Below, piece after piece: positions 24,995-35,019 of a stretch of 64,000 bases of DNA (positions are counted from its first letter, which is position 1; each line of letters begins with the position of its first letter). The DNA comes from Brucella pseudogrignonensis (lineage in GTDB: Bacteria; Pseudomonadota; Alphaproteobacteria; Rhizobiales; Rhizobiaceae), in NCBI RefSeq assembly GCF_002252525.1, contig NZ_NNRM01000048.1, positions 124,001-188,000 of the forward strand, written 5' to 3'. Under the pieces are notes generated by a model. That model was not told where the DNA came from and did no database searches. It saw only the letters and a list, made by a program, of their open reading frames with translations. The position numbers and the translations under genes were made by a program.

Positions 24995-26758
24995 AGGCCA
25001 GAAGAACATCAGTGCAGGCACAGTCACAAGCGCGATAATGATTGATAGTGGCAATCCAAGTCTCGGATAATCACTGAACTTGTAGCCGCCCGGTCCCATC
25101 ACAAGCGTATTGCACTGGTGCCCGATTGGTGTGAGGAAATCGCAACCCGCGCCAATTGCCACGGCCATAAGGAAAGCTTCCGGTTTAAAACCAAGGCCAG
25201 AGGCAAAGCTTGTCGCAATCGGAGCCATCACCAGCACAGTTGCCGCATTATTGAGAAATGGCGTAACCATCATGGCCGTAACCAGAATAAGTGCCAGCGC
25301 GCCAGCTGGTGGTAGCTGGTGACCGATACTGGCCAAGCCTTCGGCAATCAGTTCAGTGCCACCCGTTGTTCTTAAAGCATCGGATACCGGGATAAGCGCT
25401 GCGAGCATCACCAGAATAGGCCCGTCAATCTCGTCATAAACCTCATTGATCGGTATGACCTTGAAAAGCAGCATCGCAACTGCTGCAGCAAAGAATGCCA
25501 CGGCAACGGGAACAAGACTGAGCGCGGTAGCGCCAATCGCTGCAATCAGGATGGCAAGCGGGATAAGCCCGCGCCTCACACTGCCAAGCATCAACTTGCG
25601 GCGAGCCAATGGCAGCAGCTCAAATTCTGTCAGAAAGTTAGAAAGGCTTGCCTGCCTGCCCTGCAGAACCACAACATCGCCAAAACTCAGACGCACTTCA
25701 CTAAGCCGTTCGGAAATGCGCTGGCCGGGACGACTGACCGCCAGCAGATTGACCTCATAGCGGGCGTAAAGATCAAGCTGTTGCGCATTGAGGCCGACCA
25801 GCCGGGAATTGGTTCCAATCACAGCTTCAACAGTTTCGATTTCTGTTGAGCCGCTCGTTTCTGATGGGTTACGGTTCTTGGACAGGGTAAGCTTGCCAGA
25901 GCTGACTACCGTATCTAACGCCTTTGGATCACCTTCGAGCAGAACGATATCGTTCTCGACAATCACAGTATCGGGCAAGGGCGTGATGCGGCTGTTTTTG
26001 CGAATGATCGACGTCACCATAGCTTCGCCCTCGGCGGGCTTGATGAGATCGCTGATGCGCTTGCCGACGATGGTAGAGTTGCCAAGCACGCTTGCTTCTG
26101 AAGCGTAATTCTTGATTTTGATGGCTTCATCAAGCGAAATGTTTTCACGCGTGCGCTGCGGAACCAGCCAATAAAACGTAACCAGATAAACAAGGCCTAC
26201 CGCTGCCAGAACCGCGCCGACTGGCGTGAAGTCGAACATTGTGAATGGCTCGCCAACCATTTCACCTCTTATTCGAGAAACGACGATATTGGGCGAGGTG
26301 CCCACTTGCGTCATCAGGCCACCAAGAAGTGCGCCAAATGCCATCGGCATCAGAAAGGTAGAAGGTGAGACGTTGGAGCGTCGGGCAAACTGAAAGGCAA
26401 CCGGGATCATGATCGCCAGCGCGCCGACATTTTTCACGAATGCGGATAGAACGGTCACAATGGCAACCAGTACCGCGAGCTGCAATCGCACGCTGTTAAT
26501 ATCTGGCAGGAATCGTTGCACGGCTTCCTGCATCAGACCCGAACGGGCGACCCCAGCACTTACAATTAGAGCACTGCCGACAATAATAACGATATCATCG
26601 CTGAAACCGGTAAATGCCTGATCGAAAGGGACGACGCCAACTGCAACAGCCAGCAGCAGCGAACAAAGAGCCACAATATCGTAGCGAAATTTGCCCCAGA
26701 TAAATGCCCCCATCATGAGAATAATCACTGCGAAGGACAGTATCTGCTGATGGGTCAT
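24986..26758 (-). CDS. SLC13/DASS-family anion transporter with two TrkA-C domains
   Basis: A 590-residue inner-membrane protein. Hydrophobic segments at both ends (residues about 1-180 and 400-590) frame a soluble middle with two RCK/TrkA-C domains: GNSTIVGKRISDLIKPAEGE and TNSRLVGLNAQQLDLYARYEV. Family signatures are VGTSPNIVVS and, in the second half, PFLNNAATVLVMAP and IGAGCDFLTPIGHQCNTLVMGPGG in part. It should be a sodium-coupled carrier for dicarboxylates, sulfate or similar anions. The ATG at 26758 has GAGGAA upstream. It converges on gluconokinase with a 9-bp overlap of coding ends. The substrate is not evident. Confidence 0.87.
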   Translation of the reverse strand: MTHQQILSFAVIILMMGAFIWGKFRYDIVALCSLLLAVAVGVVPFDQAFTGFSDDIVIIVGSALIVSAGVARSGLMQEAVQRFLPDINSVRLQLAVLVAIVTVLSAFVKNVGALAIMIPVAFQFARRSNVSPSTFLMPMAFGALLGGLMTQVGTSPNIVVSRIRGEMVGEPFTMFDFTPVGAVLAAVGLVYLVTFYWLVPQRTRENISLDEAIKIKNYASEASVLGNSTIVGKRISDLIKPAEGEAMVTSIIRKNSRITPLPDTVIVENDIVLLEGDPKALDTVVSSGKLTLSKNRNPSETSGSTEIETVEAVIGTNSRLVGLNAQQLDLYARYEVNLLAVSRPGQRISERLSEVRLSFGDVVVLQGRQASLSNFLTEFELLPLARRKLMLGSVRRGLIPLAILIAAIGATALSLVPVAVAFFAAAVAMLLFKVIPINEVYDEIDGPILVMLAALIPVSDALRTTGGTELIAEGLASIGHQLPPAGALALILVTAMMVTPFLNNAATVLVMAPIATSFASGLGFKPEAFLMAVAIGAGCDFLTPIGHQCNTLVMGPGGYKFSDYPRLGLPLSIIIALVTVPALMFFWPLR

Positions 26759-26837
26759 GTAATGCGCATTCCTCAGAAAGAGAAAAATATTCTACTTTTT
26801 GTAGCGCATAACAAAGAAAACGAAAACGGATAATTAT

Positions 26838-26940
26838 AGCATTTCCAGCAAAAGTGCGAAGCGGTTTTGCGTAGGATAATTCGTAAAAACAAGCAGTTAC
26901 AGCGGTTCCTACGATTCATTCTTAACTGGAACCGCTGTAA
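26838..26940. repeat. Rhizobiales-type interspersed intergenic repeat
   Basis: The block begins AGCATTTCCAGCAAAAGTG and runs through GCGGTTTTGCGT and CGTAAAAACAA, then closes with a perfect 13-bp inverted repeat (TTACAGCGGTTCC at 26897-26909 and GGAACCGCTGTAA at 26928-26940). I recall close relatives of this sequence as very common intergenic repeats in Brucella, Ochrobactrum and related genera. Only one copy is in this window, so repeat status rests on memory, not on copies seen here. It lies between the SLC13 promoter and the ugp terminator. Confidence 0.6.
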
Positions 26941-26954
26941 ATCGAATTCTAATG

Positions 26955-26986
26955 CATTGGGCGCTCAAAATCCTGAACGCCCAATG
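26955..26986 (-). terminator. Terminator of the ugp operon
   Basis: A 9-bp stem (CATTGGGCG with CGCCCAATG) closes a 14-nt loop, 6 bp past the ugpC stop on the minus strand. Confidence 0.65.
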
Positions 26987-26992
26987 TTGAAA

Positions 26993-28048
26993 TTAGTTGC
27001 CTGCGCGACGACCGTCGGCACCAAAAATATGAACGTCTTTTGCCGACGCACCAATCTTCACAACTTCATCAATCGTATGTTCAGAACGGCCCTGAACGCG
27101 GAAGATCAGTGGCTTGCCGTCAGTGAGTGAACTATGGATATAGCTTTCAGCACCAACGAGTTCGATGGCTTCGATGCGAACTTCTGCATTGAATCCGTCG
27201 GCTTCCGGTTCACCGTTCTCGATGATGCGAATGTCCTCAGGGCGTACGCCGAACGTGTATTTGTCCGAAGGAAGCGTTACAGCCTTGCCCGGCTGCCAAA
27301 GGTTCTTCTCGCCGCTTTCCAGAAGGTTCATGGACGGTGAGCCGATGAAGGTCGCAACAAAGGTCGAAGCTGGCTTTTCGTAAAGTTCGATTGGCGTGCC
27401 AACCTGTTCGATATTGCCGGCGTTCAGCACCACTAGACGGTCTGCCATGGTCATGGCTTCCATCTGGTCGTGAGTTACATACACGCTGGTTGTTCCAAGC
27501 GACCGCTGGAGACGCTTGATTTCAACGCGCATCTGTACGCGAAGTTTCGCATCAAGGTTCGACAGTGGTTCATCAAAAAGGAATGCAGCCGGTTCGCGCA
27601 CGATAGCGCGCCCCATAGCAACGCGCTGACGCTGACCACCAGAAAGCTGACGGGGCTTGCGATCAAGGAACTGCTCGATTTCAAGCGCTTTCGCAGCCTT
27701 GGCGATGCGGCGCTCGATCTCGTCCTTTGGCGTTTTACGGTTCTTCAAGCCATAAGCGAGGTTATCGCGAACCGACATATGCGGGTAGAGCGCATAGTTC
27801 TGAAACACCATTGCGATGTCACGTTCGGCTGGTTCCACATCGTTTACAACGCGGTCGCCAATAGAAATTGTGCCGGCAGTGATGCCTTCAAGGCCTGCAA
27901 TCATGCGCAGAAGCGTGGACTTGCCGCAGCCGGATGGACCAACCAGAACGACGAACTCACCGTCCTTGATCTCCAGCGAAACGCCTTTGATGACTTCAAC
28001 ACCGCCGCCATAGCTCTTGCGGACATTATCAAGAATGATCTTGCTCAT
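26993..28048 (-). CDS. ugpC: sn-glycerol-3-phosphate ABC transporter ATP-binding protein
   Basis: A 351-residue ATPase that powers the Ugp importer. Walker A is GPSGCGKS, the Q-loop is [13 protein letters not shown], the signature is [14 protein letters not shown], Walker B is [11 protein letters not shown], and the switch His is [11 protein letters not shown]. The C-terminal third (from about residue 240) is the MalK-type OB/TOBE regulatory domain. The ATG at 28048 overlaps the ugpE stop by one base (TAATG), which indicates translational coupling. Other MalK-like ATPases look similar, but the neighbours ugpB, ugpA and ugpE fix the identity. It is the last gene of the operon and is followed by a terminator. 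Confidence 0.93.
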   Translation of the reverse strand: MSKIILDNVRKSYGGGVEVIKGVSLEIKDGEFVVLVGPSGCGKSTLLRMIAGLEGITAGTISIGDRVVNDVEPAERDIAMVFQNYALYPHMSVRDNLAYGLKNRKTPKDEIERRIAKAAKALEIEQFLDRKPRQLSGGQRQRVAMGRAIVREPAAFLFDEPLSNLDAKLRVQMRVEIKRLQRSLGTTSVYVTHDQMEAMTMADRLVVLNAGNIEQVGTPIELYEKPASTFVATFIGSPSMNLLESGEKNLWQPGKAVTLPSDKYTFGVRPEDIRIIENGEPEADGFNAEVRIEAIELVGAESYIHSSLTDGKPLIFRVQGRSEHTIDEVVKIGASAKDVHIFGADGRRAGN

Positions 28049-28896
28049 TATTTTTCCGTTTCCACGAGACCTTTGACGAACCAGCGCTGCATTAGCACAA
28101 CAACGAGGATCGGCGGTATGATAGCCAGAATGGCCGTTACCATGACGTAGTTCCACGGTGTGGAAGCATCAGCGAAATCCACCATGCGACGCAAGCCGAT
28201 GATGATGGTGTTCATTTTCGCATCGTTGGTAACGAGCAGCGGCCAAAGATACTGGGTCCAGCCATAAATGAAGAGAATGACGAAGAGGGCAGCGATATTC
28301 GTCTTTGACAGAGGCAGCAGGATATCGCGCATAAAGCGGAATGGCCCTGCATTGTCGATGCGTGCAGCTTCTACCAGTTCACCCGGAATGGTGAGAAAGA
28401 ACTGACGGAAGAGGAACGTCGCTGTCGCCGATGCCATAAGCGGTAGCGTGAGACCTGCATAGGTATCGATCATGCCAAGATCAACGATGACCTTATAGGT
28501 CGGCAGGATACGCACTTCGACCGGCAGCATGAGCGTGACGAAGATCATCCAGAAGAAGAACATGCGGAACGGAAAGCGGAAGAACACAATCGCGAAAGCC
28601 GACATGAAAGAAATGATAATCTTGCCGACTGCGATCAACATCGCAACCACGAACGAGTTCCATAGAAGCCGTTCGAGGCTCACGCCAACCACACGCTCAA
28701 CGCCACCGAAAATGGCGTCGCCATAATTCTCCATCATATGCCCACCGGGCAAAAGCTGGATTGGCGGGCGAATAATATCGCCTGAGGTAAGTGTCGATGC
28801 GACAAAGGTATAATAGATCGGAAAGGCAACCACGATGATCCCGATAATGAGGATCAGATGGCCTAACAGATTTGAGACTGGGCGTTTTTCAATCAT
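28048..28896 (-). CDS. ugpE: sn-glycerol-3-phosphate ABC transporter permease
   Basis: A 282-residue inner-membrane permease with six membrane segments. The sequence is very close to E. coli Ugp[18 protein letters not shown] at the start, [39 protein letters not shown]-like middle, and the EAA loop [19 protein letters not shown]. It pairs with UgpA to form the channel. I chose the ATG at 28896 since GAGG lies 6 nt before it and it matches the E. coli N-terminus; a GTG five codons upstream is possible. It lies 11 bp after ugpA and overlaps ugpC by one base. Confidence 0.94.
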   Translation of the reverse strand: MIEKRPVSNLLGHLILIIGIIVVAFPIYYTFVASTLTSGDIIRPPIQLLPGGHMMENYGDAIFGGVERVVGVSLERLLWNSFVVAMLIAVGKIIISFMSAFAIVFFRFPFRMFFFWMIFVTLMLPVEVRILPTYKVIVDLGMIDTYAGLTLPLMASATATFLFRQFFLTIPGELVEAARIDNAGPFRFMRDILLPLSKTNIAALFVILFIYGWTQYLWPLLVTNDAKMNTIIIGLRRMVDFADASTPWNYVMVTAILAIIPPILVVVLMQRWFVKGLVETEK

Positions 28897-28907
28897 GGTC
28901 GCCTCAC

Positions 28908-29789
28908 TCACGAATAATGCACGCGCTTCTCAATGAAGCGGAACTGGAATGCGGTCAGGGCGATCACGATAATCATCAGAATAACCGACTGCGCCGAGGA
29001 GGAGCCGAGGTTAAGATTGACGAAGCCGTCGTTATAAACCTTGTAGACCAGGGTTTCAGTGGCTTTGGCAGGGCCGCCGCCGGTTACAGCATGGATAATG
29101 CCGAATGTATCGAAGAACGCGTAGACCGTATTGACCACCAGCAGGAAGAATGTGGTTGGTGCCAGAAGCGGGAATACGATCGACCAGAAACGCCGCGCGC
29201 CGCGCGCGCCATCAATGGCCGCTGCTTCAATAAGCGATTTCGGAATTGCCTGAAGTCCTGCAACGAAGAACAGGAAATTGTAGGAAATCTGTTTCCAGGC
29301 CGCAGCACCTACGATCATAGCCATGGCTTGATTGCCATTGAGCAATGGGTCCCATGCAAAACCGCTGCTGCGAAGCAGATAGGCAAGCGTGCCCATGGCA
29401 GGATTGAACATGAACAGCCACAACATACCTGCAACGGCAGGCGCTACGGCATAAGGCCAGATCAGAAGGGTACGGTAGAATGTCTTGCCGCGAATGACAC
29501 GGTCGGCAGCAGTTGCAAGCAACAAGGCTGCGCCCATGGCAACAAAAGCGGTCAGAAGATTGAAGACAATCGTAACCTGAACGGAATGCAGATAATTGGA
29601 GTCGGATAGCACATTGGTAAAATTGGCTAACCCGACAAATGTAGATTTCAGCCCGAATGCGTCTTCACGCATGAAGGACTGATAAATCGCCTGACTTGCT
29701 GGCCAGAAGAAGAAGATCACAGTCAATATGATCTGCGGTGCCAGCAGGAAGTAGGGTAAGATTATATTTGGAAACGTGACTTTCTGCAC
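28908..29789 (-). CDS. ugpA: sn-glycerol-3-phosphate ABC transporter permease
   Basis: A 293-residue permease, the partner of UgpE. Six membrane segments are visible; [24 protein letters not shown] and the DPFG-like [16 protein letters not shown] segment match UgpA. The EAA loop is [24 protein letters not shown]. The start is a GTG at 29789 with AAGGAA 8 nt upstream; an in-frame TTG eleven codons earlier lacks a site and would give an atypical N-terminus. It lies 69 bp after ugpB, a normal gap for this operon. Confidence 0.93.
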   Translation of the reverse strand: MQKVTFPNIILPYFLLAPQIILTVIFFFWPASQAIYQSFMREDAFGLKSTFVGLANFTNVLSDSNYLHSVQVTIVFNLLTAFVAMGAALLLATAADRVIRGKTFYRTLLIWPYAVAPAVAGMLWLFMFNPAMGTLAYLLRSSGFAWDPLLNGNQAMAMIVGAAAWKQISYNFLFFVAGLQAIPKSLIEAAAIDGARGARRFWSIVFPLLAPTTFFLLVVNTVYAFFDTFGIIHAVTGGGPAKATETLVYKVYNDGFVNLNLGSSSAQSVILMIIVIALTAFQFRFIEKRVHYS

Positions 29790-29858
29790 GGGGAGTTTCC
29801 TTGCGGATAGCAATGCCGCCAAACCCTTGAGGCAGGCGGCACGCTTTAGTTCATCAGA

Positions 29859-31160
29859 TTATTGAGCTGCAGCAATCGCTTCGTTCGCGCGTTTTACAGC
29901 GTTATCGAGAGCAGTCTTTGCATCCTGCTTGCCGCCGAGCATGGCTTCGAATTCTTCGTTCAGAATATCACGCACCTGTGGCAGGTTGACGAGGCGCACA
30001 CCCTTGGAGTTTTCTGTTGGTGCCTTGCCCATCATCTGAAGGATTGGCGTTTCGCGACCCGGGTTCTTTTCATAGAAGTCCGAGTTCTTGGTTGCTTCAT
30101 AGGCAGCCATAGTCACAGGCAGGTAGCCGGACTTTTCATGCAGCTTCTGCTGAATTTTGGTCTGCGAAAGGAAGTTGAAGAACTGCGCAATGCCTTTGTA
30201 CTGGTCATCGCTGAGACCAGCAAACACCCAGAGACTGGCGCCGCCCGGAATTGTGTTCTGAGGGCCATGGCCTTCATAATAAGGAAGCTGACCGATACCG
30301 TAGTTAAGGCCAGACTTAATAACGTCACCAAGGCCGCCCGACGATTCCGTCAGGATTGCGCATTCACCGGAAGTGAAAAGCTGCTTGGCTTCAGATGTAC
30401 GACCGCCATAACGGAAGGTGCCATCCTTGGCGAGATCGGCAATTGCCTGGAAGTGCTCAACGAAGAGCGGCTCATTAATCTTGAGTTCGACGTTGGTGCC
30501 GCCAAGACCGTTTTCATTGGTGCCATAGGAAACATTGTTCCATGCGGCAAAATTTTCAGTCTGAATCCATGTGAGCCATGTCGAGGTAAAGCCGCAAGCA
30601 GAAGCGCCGCTCGACTTGATCTTCTTGGCTGCTTCAAAAACTTCCGGCCAGGTCTTTGGTGGGTTGTTTTCGTCAAGACCAGCCTTCTTGAATGCGTCCT
30701 TATTATAATAAAGGATCGGCGAAGACGAGTTGTATGGGAACGACAGCATGGTGCCGTCTGGCTTCGAATAATAAGCAACAATACCTGGCAGATACTGCGA
30801 CTTGTCGAACTTGAATCCACCCTTTTCAAGCACTTCTGCAGCAGGAACCATAGCGCCTTCGGCAGCCATCATGACACCGCTACCAGCGTCGAAAACTTGA
30901 ATGATCGCTGGCGGCTGCTTGGAACGGAATGCAGCAATGCCTGCGTTCAACGTTTCAGGATAGCTACCCTTGTAAACAGGAACGATCTTATAATCGCTCT
31001 GGCTTTCATTGAACTCTTTTGTAAGTTCAATGATCATTTCGTTGTTGGCGCCAGTCATACCGTGCCACCAGCTTAGCTCCGTCTGAGCGAAAGCCTGTGA
31101 ACCAATGGTGAGAGCAAGAGCGCCAGTGAGCGCCGAAGTCGTGATCAGACGGGTAAGCAT
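29859..31160 (-). CDS. ugpB: sn-glycerol-3-phosphate periplasmic binding protein
   Basis: A 433-residue family-1 extracellular solute-binding protein with a signal peptide ending GSQAFA-Q. The mature N-terminus TELSWWHGM, then FNESQSDYKIVPVYKGSYPETLNAGIAA in part, and GTFRYGGRTSEAKQLFTSGECAI in part are typical of UgpB. It binds sn-glycerol-3-phosphate (and often glycerophosphodiesters) in the periplasm. The ATG at 31160 follows GAGGAGGAAAT. It is first in ugpBAEC; a candidate Pho box lies about 80 bp upstream, which suggests induction by phosphate starvation. No ugpQ phosphodiesterase gene is in this cluster. Confidence 0.94.
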   Translation of the reverse strand: MLTRLITTSALTGALALTIGSQAFAQTELSWWHGMTGANNEMIIELTKEFNESQSDYKIVPVYKGSYPETLNAGIAAFRSKQPPAIIQVFDAGSGVMMAAEGAMVPAAEVLEKGGFKFDKSQYLPGIVAYYSKPDGTMLSFPYNSSSPILYYNKDAFKKAGLDENNPPKTWPEVFEAAKKIKSSGASACGFTSTWLTWIQTENFAAWNNVSYGTNENGLGGTNVELKINEPLFVEHFQAIADLAKDGTFRYGGRTSEAKQLFTSGECAILTESSGGLGDVIKSGLNYGIGQLPYYEGHGPQNTIPGGASLWVFAGLSDDQYKGIAQFFNFLSQTKIQQKLHEKSGYLPVTMAAYEATKNSDFYEKNPGRETPILQMMGKAPTENSKGVRLVNLPQVRDILNEEFEAMLGGKQDAKTALDNAVKRANEAIAAAQ

Positions 31161-31682
31161 ATTTCCTCCTCGGAAATGAGGTTACGTAAACATCAAGAGC
31201 GAATTTATCGCTCAAGGTGCCGGAACCTGCATTATGGTTATTACACTTTTATGACTGCAATTTTGCTCGGGATCAACTTCTCACTCGCAATAATAGAATA
31301 AATTCGAAAATGTTAATGGTTAAAAGGAAAAAAAACGAAAAAGAATCGATAAATATTGGGGAGAAGATGTGGATAGCTTGCCAAGCAGTCTCTGACGAGA
31401 AGAAGTCAATGGAGGTATGTCGTTAGCCGCCTCACAAAGCCGCCATTCATGGCGTTGCCAATTACATAAGCGATAATGTATTTAACGCACTATTAAAAGT
31501 AACCCATAAAATTCAATATTCTCAGGGGCTTGCGCGGGAGAAAGAATCCGAATTATCTGCTGTCGATTTTGCGACGCTGCCGGAGTTTTCACTTAATCTT
31601 CAGGCAATCTACGCAAACGTACATTATGACATTCGCATACATGGAGCCGCGAAGGTTCCATGAACCGCCTGACGGAGTTTCC
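31161..31682. other. Divergent intergenic region, ugpB and serine hydrolase
   Basis: It holds the ugp promoter with a Pho-box-like site (31240-31257) and the promoter of the plus-strand hydrolase. The stretch 31290-31350 is A-rich. Short ORFs here have no ribosome-binding site or family resemblance. Confidence 0.5.
31240..31257 (-). promoter_or_regulatory. Candidate Pho box upstream of ugpB
   Basis: On the minus strand the site reads CAGTCATAAAAGTGTAAT. It agrees with the PhoB pattern CTGTCATA-N3-CTGTCAT at all but about three conserved positions. It sits 80 bp before the ugpB start codon, a sensible place for an activator. Phosphate control of ugp is well known in other bacteria. Confidence 0.5.
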
Positions 31683-33191
31683 ATGCCCATTCATGCTGAC
31701 TGGAATGCAGCGTCTTTATCTGCAAAAGTTTTTTCCAGAACGTGGAGCAAGAATGAACCCGGCGGGGTAATCATCGGATTTGACGCCCATGGTGTGAAGT
31801 TTGCCTATGCAGGTGGTTTGGAAAGCCTGCCGTCCGGCACGCCTTTTACGGCCAATACGGTCGTTCGTTATGCATCCATTACCAAGCATGTATTTTGCGC
31901 CATGGTGTTGCGTCATGCTGATGTAATCAGTCTGAATGACAGGCTTGGCGATCACCTTCCAGAACTGCAAAGCCCACTGGCAGATGTTTCCGTCGGACGC
32001 GCACTTGATATGACATCAGGTCTGCCCGATGTGCGCGAAAGTCTGACCTTATTGGGCTTATCGGTCTACACGTATACGGACGCGGACAGCCTTATCGACT
32101 TTCTGTCGTCGATGACGCGGCTGAACTTCAGTGCTGGCAGTGAGATCTCCTATTCGAATACGGGATATAGGTTGGTTGAAGCAGCACTGGAGCGCAAAGG
32201 ACTGAGTTTCAACGACTTTGTGAAATCTGAAATCAATGCGGTGCTGGACACTTCCCTTGAAGTTCCAGATGTCTGGGCCGACCCGGTTAAAGGGCTTGTT
32301 CCCGGCTATTGGAAAAACGGAGATAAATGGCAGGAAAGTTCGGCAGGCTTGCATCTATCAGCATCGGGCAGCCTTGCAGGTAGTGGAATGGCTCTCACCA
32401 ACTGGGCGCAAGCGCTCCTTAAAGGTGAAGGTGCATTTAGTGGGTTGCTTTCGACGCTTTCAGCGGAACACTTTTTGAGCGACGGTCGCCCGACAGGCTA
32501 TAGCCTTGGCCTGCGGTGGAACGAAATCAATGGCAAGCGCTTCGTCGGCCATGGTGGATCGCATCCCGGCTATAAAAGTTATTTTCTTCTCGACCCCGCA
32601 GACAAAACAGGCATGATTGTTGTCTGTAATCGAGAAGATGCTGATACATATAAGATTGCCCGTGACTGCATGGCTGCTCTCAACGGGCTGTCGCTTCCTG
32701 AAATGACGACAGCTATCCCTGATGGATTATATGTCGCCGATGCAGGTCCATTCTGGCTTGAGATGCGTGGCGGTGTTGCCAATTATCTTGGCGCTGAAGA
32801 TCGGCTCTACAATATAGGAGAAGGCTGGGCCTCTTCATTATCGCCATCGTCGCCGATGAAATTGCATTGGAACGGTGAGGTGCTTCAAGGCGAAATAGGT
32901 CATGTGAAGCGAGAGTTGCTTCCGGTTCAGGCGAGACCAGTCAATAAAGAGTTTGACGGTCACTGGAGCGCTCCGCTTTATGGTGCATCTTTCACCATCG
33001 ATAACGGCCATATCATTATGGGTATCGGACCTACGCGTCAGCTTATGCCGCTTGAAGATCTTGGTAATGGAAGAGCTTTGTTCACGTTGCGGGATGGTCC
33101 ATGGAACAAGCGCATTTGCGTCCGCCTGCTTGGCGACAACAGGCTTGAATTGGTACTCAACCGCTGCCGTATGATTGAATATCAGCGTTGA
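31683..33191 (+). CDS. Beta-lactamase-family serine hydrolase (D-aminopeptidase-like)
   Basis: A 502-residue penicillin-recognising serine hydrolase. The motifs are S-x-x-K in ASITKHVF, YSNTGYR (the Y-x-N site) and HGGSHPG (the H-x-G replacing K-T-G). After about residue 340 come beta-barrel-like C-terminal domains (DGLYVADAGPFWLEMR onward), the three-domain plan of the D-aminopeptidase DAP from Ochrobactrum anthropi. DAP releases N-terminal D-residues from peptides. No signal peptide is seen from the ATG at 31683, which has GGAG upstream, so it should be cytoplasmic like DAP. Longer in-frame starts exist but lack a site. A different D-peptidase or esterase activity is possible. Confidence 0.82.
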   Translation: MPIHADWNAASLSAKVFSRTWSKNEPGGVIIGFDAHGVKFAYAGGLESLPSGTPFTANTVVRYASITKHVFCAMVLRHADVISLNDRLGDHLPELQSPLADVSVGRALDMTSGLPDVRESLTLLGLSVYTYTDADSLIDFLSSMTRLNFSAGSEISYSNTGYRLVEAALERKGLSFNDFVKSEINAVLDTSLEVPDVWADPVKGLVPGYWKNGDKWQESSAGLHLSASGSLAGSGMALTNWAQALLKGEGAFSGLLSTLSAEHFLSDGRPTGYSLGLRWNEINGKRFVGHGGSHPGYKSYFLLDPADKTGMIVVCNREDADTYKIARDCMAALNGLSLPEMTTAIPDGLYVADAGPFWLEMRGGVANYLGAEDRLYNIGEGWASSLSPSSPMKLHWNGEVLQGEIGHVKRELLPVQARPVNKEFDGHWSAPLYGASFTIDNGHIIMGIGPTRQLMPLEDLGNGRALFTLRDGPWNKRICVRLLGDNRLELVLNRCRMIEYQR

Positions 33192-33254
33192 AACCGCTTC
33201 ATTATGTTATTTTCGGGAAATTGATTCCGAAAATGATTTGAATGGAGTGAGCCA

Positions 33255-34946
33255 ATGTTTGAACAGATGATCGATCAAGGTGCCGGTCGTGAGCCTGCCG
33301 ATATCGTGTTGAAAGGTGGCCGCTTCTTCGATCTCGTGACAGGCGAACTGGTTGAAAGCGACATTGCGATCAGCGGTGATCGTATTGTGGGAACGTTCGG
33401 CAACTATCAGGGCAAGAGGCAAATTGATATTTCCGGCCGAATTGTTGTGCCGGGTTTTATCGATACGCATCTCCATATTGAATCGTCCAATGTGACACCG
33501 CATGAATTTGATCGTTGTGTGCTGCCACAGGGCGTCACAACGGTCATTTGCGATCCGCACGAGATTGCCAATGTTCTCGGCGTAGAAGGCCTGCAATACT
33601 TCCTCGATAGCTCGCTTGAAACGATCATGGATATTCGGGTACAGCTTTCAAGCTGTGTGCCTGCGACCCACATGGAAACATCCGGTGCCGAACTGCTGAT
33701 CGATGATCTGCTGCCTTTTGCCGATCATCCGAAGGTCATCGGCCTTGCTGAGTTCATGAATTTCCCCGGCGTGCTTTCAAAAGACCCTGAATGCATGGCA
33801 AAGCTCAAGGCTTTTCAAGGACGTCATATTGATGGTCATGCGCCGCTTCTGCGTGGGCTGGATCTGAATGGCTATATTGCTGCCGGTATTCGCACCGAGC
33901 ATGAAGCAACCAGTGCCGAAGAAGCGCTGGAAAAGATGCGCAAGGGTATGCATGTGTTGGTCCGTGAAGGCTCGGTTTCCAAAGACCTACATGCTTTGAT
34001 GCCGATCATCACTGAACGGCACTCGCAGTTTCTGGCGCTTTGCACGGATGATCGCAATCCACTCGATATCGCTGATCAGGGCCATCTTGATTATCTCATC
34101 CGCACGGCAATTGCTGGTGGTGTTGAACCACTTGCTATTTATCGCGCGGCAAGTGTTTCGGCAGCGCGCGCTTTCGGGCTGTTTGATCGCGGACTTGTTG
34201 CGCCGGGGCAGCGCGCCGATCTCGTGGTCGTCGACAGTCTTGAAGGTTGCAATGCTGAAATCGTTCTGTCTGCGGGCAGGGTGGTTTCGGAAGAACTGTT
34301 CTCAACACGTGGATCAGTTGCGGAAGTCGGACGCAACAGCGTGAAAGCGCCCACTGTCAGTGCATCAAGCTTCAGATCACAATCCAACAGCGGCAAAACG
34401 CGTGCAATTGGCATTATTCCGGGAAAGATCATCACGGAAAGCCTGGAGTTTGATCTTAAAGTTGGTCCGCATGGTGTGGAACCCGATCTTGAGCGCGATG
34501 TGGTCAAAATCGCGGTCGTTGAGAGACATGGTAAAAATGGCAATATCGCCACCGGCTTCGTGCATGGTTTTGGCCTTAAAGCCGGAGCTATTGCTTCAAC
34601 CGTCAGCCACGACAGCCACAATATCTGCGTGGTCGGTGTTTCAGATGAAGACATTGCAGCTGCGGCAAACCGCTTGGGCGAAATCGAAGGCGGATTTGTC
34701 GTTGTACGCGATGGCAAAGTGCTTGCGGAAATGCCTCTGCCTATTGCCGGACTGATGAGCGTTGAACCTTACGAAACCGTCCGAGAGCAACTACGTGCGC
34801 TTCGCCATGCAGCTGAAGAGCTTGGTTCGGTATTGGAAGAACCGTTTCTGCAGTTGGCTTTTGTTGCGTTGCCAGTTATCCCACATCTGAAGATCACAGA
34901 CCGCGGACTAGTCGATGTCGATAAATTTGAGTTTGTTGGCAACTGA
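33255..34946 (+). CDS. ade: Adenine deaminase
   Basis: A 563-residue amidohydrolase that converts adenine to hypoxanthine. The metal site [11 protein letters not shown] near residue 75, the [10 protein letters not shown] segment, GHAPLL and [10 protein letters not shown], and the LCTDDRNP aspartate are all present. The C-terminal third ([14 protein letters not shown] onward, with [10 protein letters not shown]) is the adenine-deaminase-specific domain. Length is normal for the family. The ATG at 33255 follows GGAGTGAG. It stands 63 bp after the hydrolase gene with a small hairpin between. It could work with the purine permease at 18.8 kb. Confidence 0.94.
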   Translation: MFEQMIDQGAGREPADIVLKGGRFFDLVTGELVESDIAISGDRIVGTFGNYQGKRQIDISGRIVVPGFIDTHLHIESSNVTPHEFDRCVLPQGVTTVICDPHEIANVLGVEGLQYFLDSSLETIMDIRVQLSSCVPATHMETSGAELLIDDLLPFADHPKVIGLAEFMNFPGVLSKDPECMAKLKAFQGRHIDGHAPLLRGLDLNGYIAAGIRTEHEATSAEEALEKMRKGMHVLVREGSVSKDLHALMPIITERHSQFLALCTDDRNPLDIADQGHLDYLIRTAIAGGVEPLAIYRAASVSAARAFGLFDRGLVAPGQRADLVVVDSLEGCNAEIVLSAGRVVSEELFSTRGSVAEVGRNSVKAPTVSASSFRSQSNSGKTRAIGIIPGKIITESLEFDLKVGPHGVEPDLERDVVKIAVVERHGKNGNIATGFVHGFGLKAGAIASTVSHDSHNICVVGVSDEDIAAAANRLGEIEGGFVVVRDGKVLAEMPLPIAGLMSVEPYETVREQLRALRHAAEELGSVLEEPFLQLAFVALPVIPHLKITDRGLVDVDKFEFVGN

Positions 34947-35019
34947 GCAGGCTGACATTATCGTCATAATTGCATTAATCTGATCTGCTAACGCACTGGC
35001 ATAAATCGGATTTTTGACT

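Noticed and set aside
27470-28150. A 226-codon plus-strand frame opposite ugpC
   Set aside because: Antisense shadow of an ATPase gene whose motifs are intact.
29862-31076. A 404-codon open frame on the plus strand opposite ugpB
   Set aside because: It is an antisense frame of a well-recognised gene, has no family resemblance and no ribosome site.
31217-31426. A 69-codon plus-strand ORF in the ugpB upstream region
   Set aside because: No ribosome site, Lys/Asn-rich by base content, and it overlaps the promoter elements of ugpB.
33210-33235. Hairpin (ATTTTCGG/CCGAAAAT) between hydrolase and adenine deaminase genes as a terminator
   Set aside because: The stem is short and no T-run follows; it is too weak to list as a feature.
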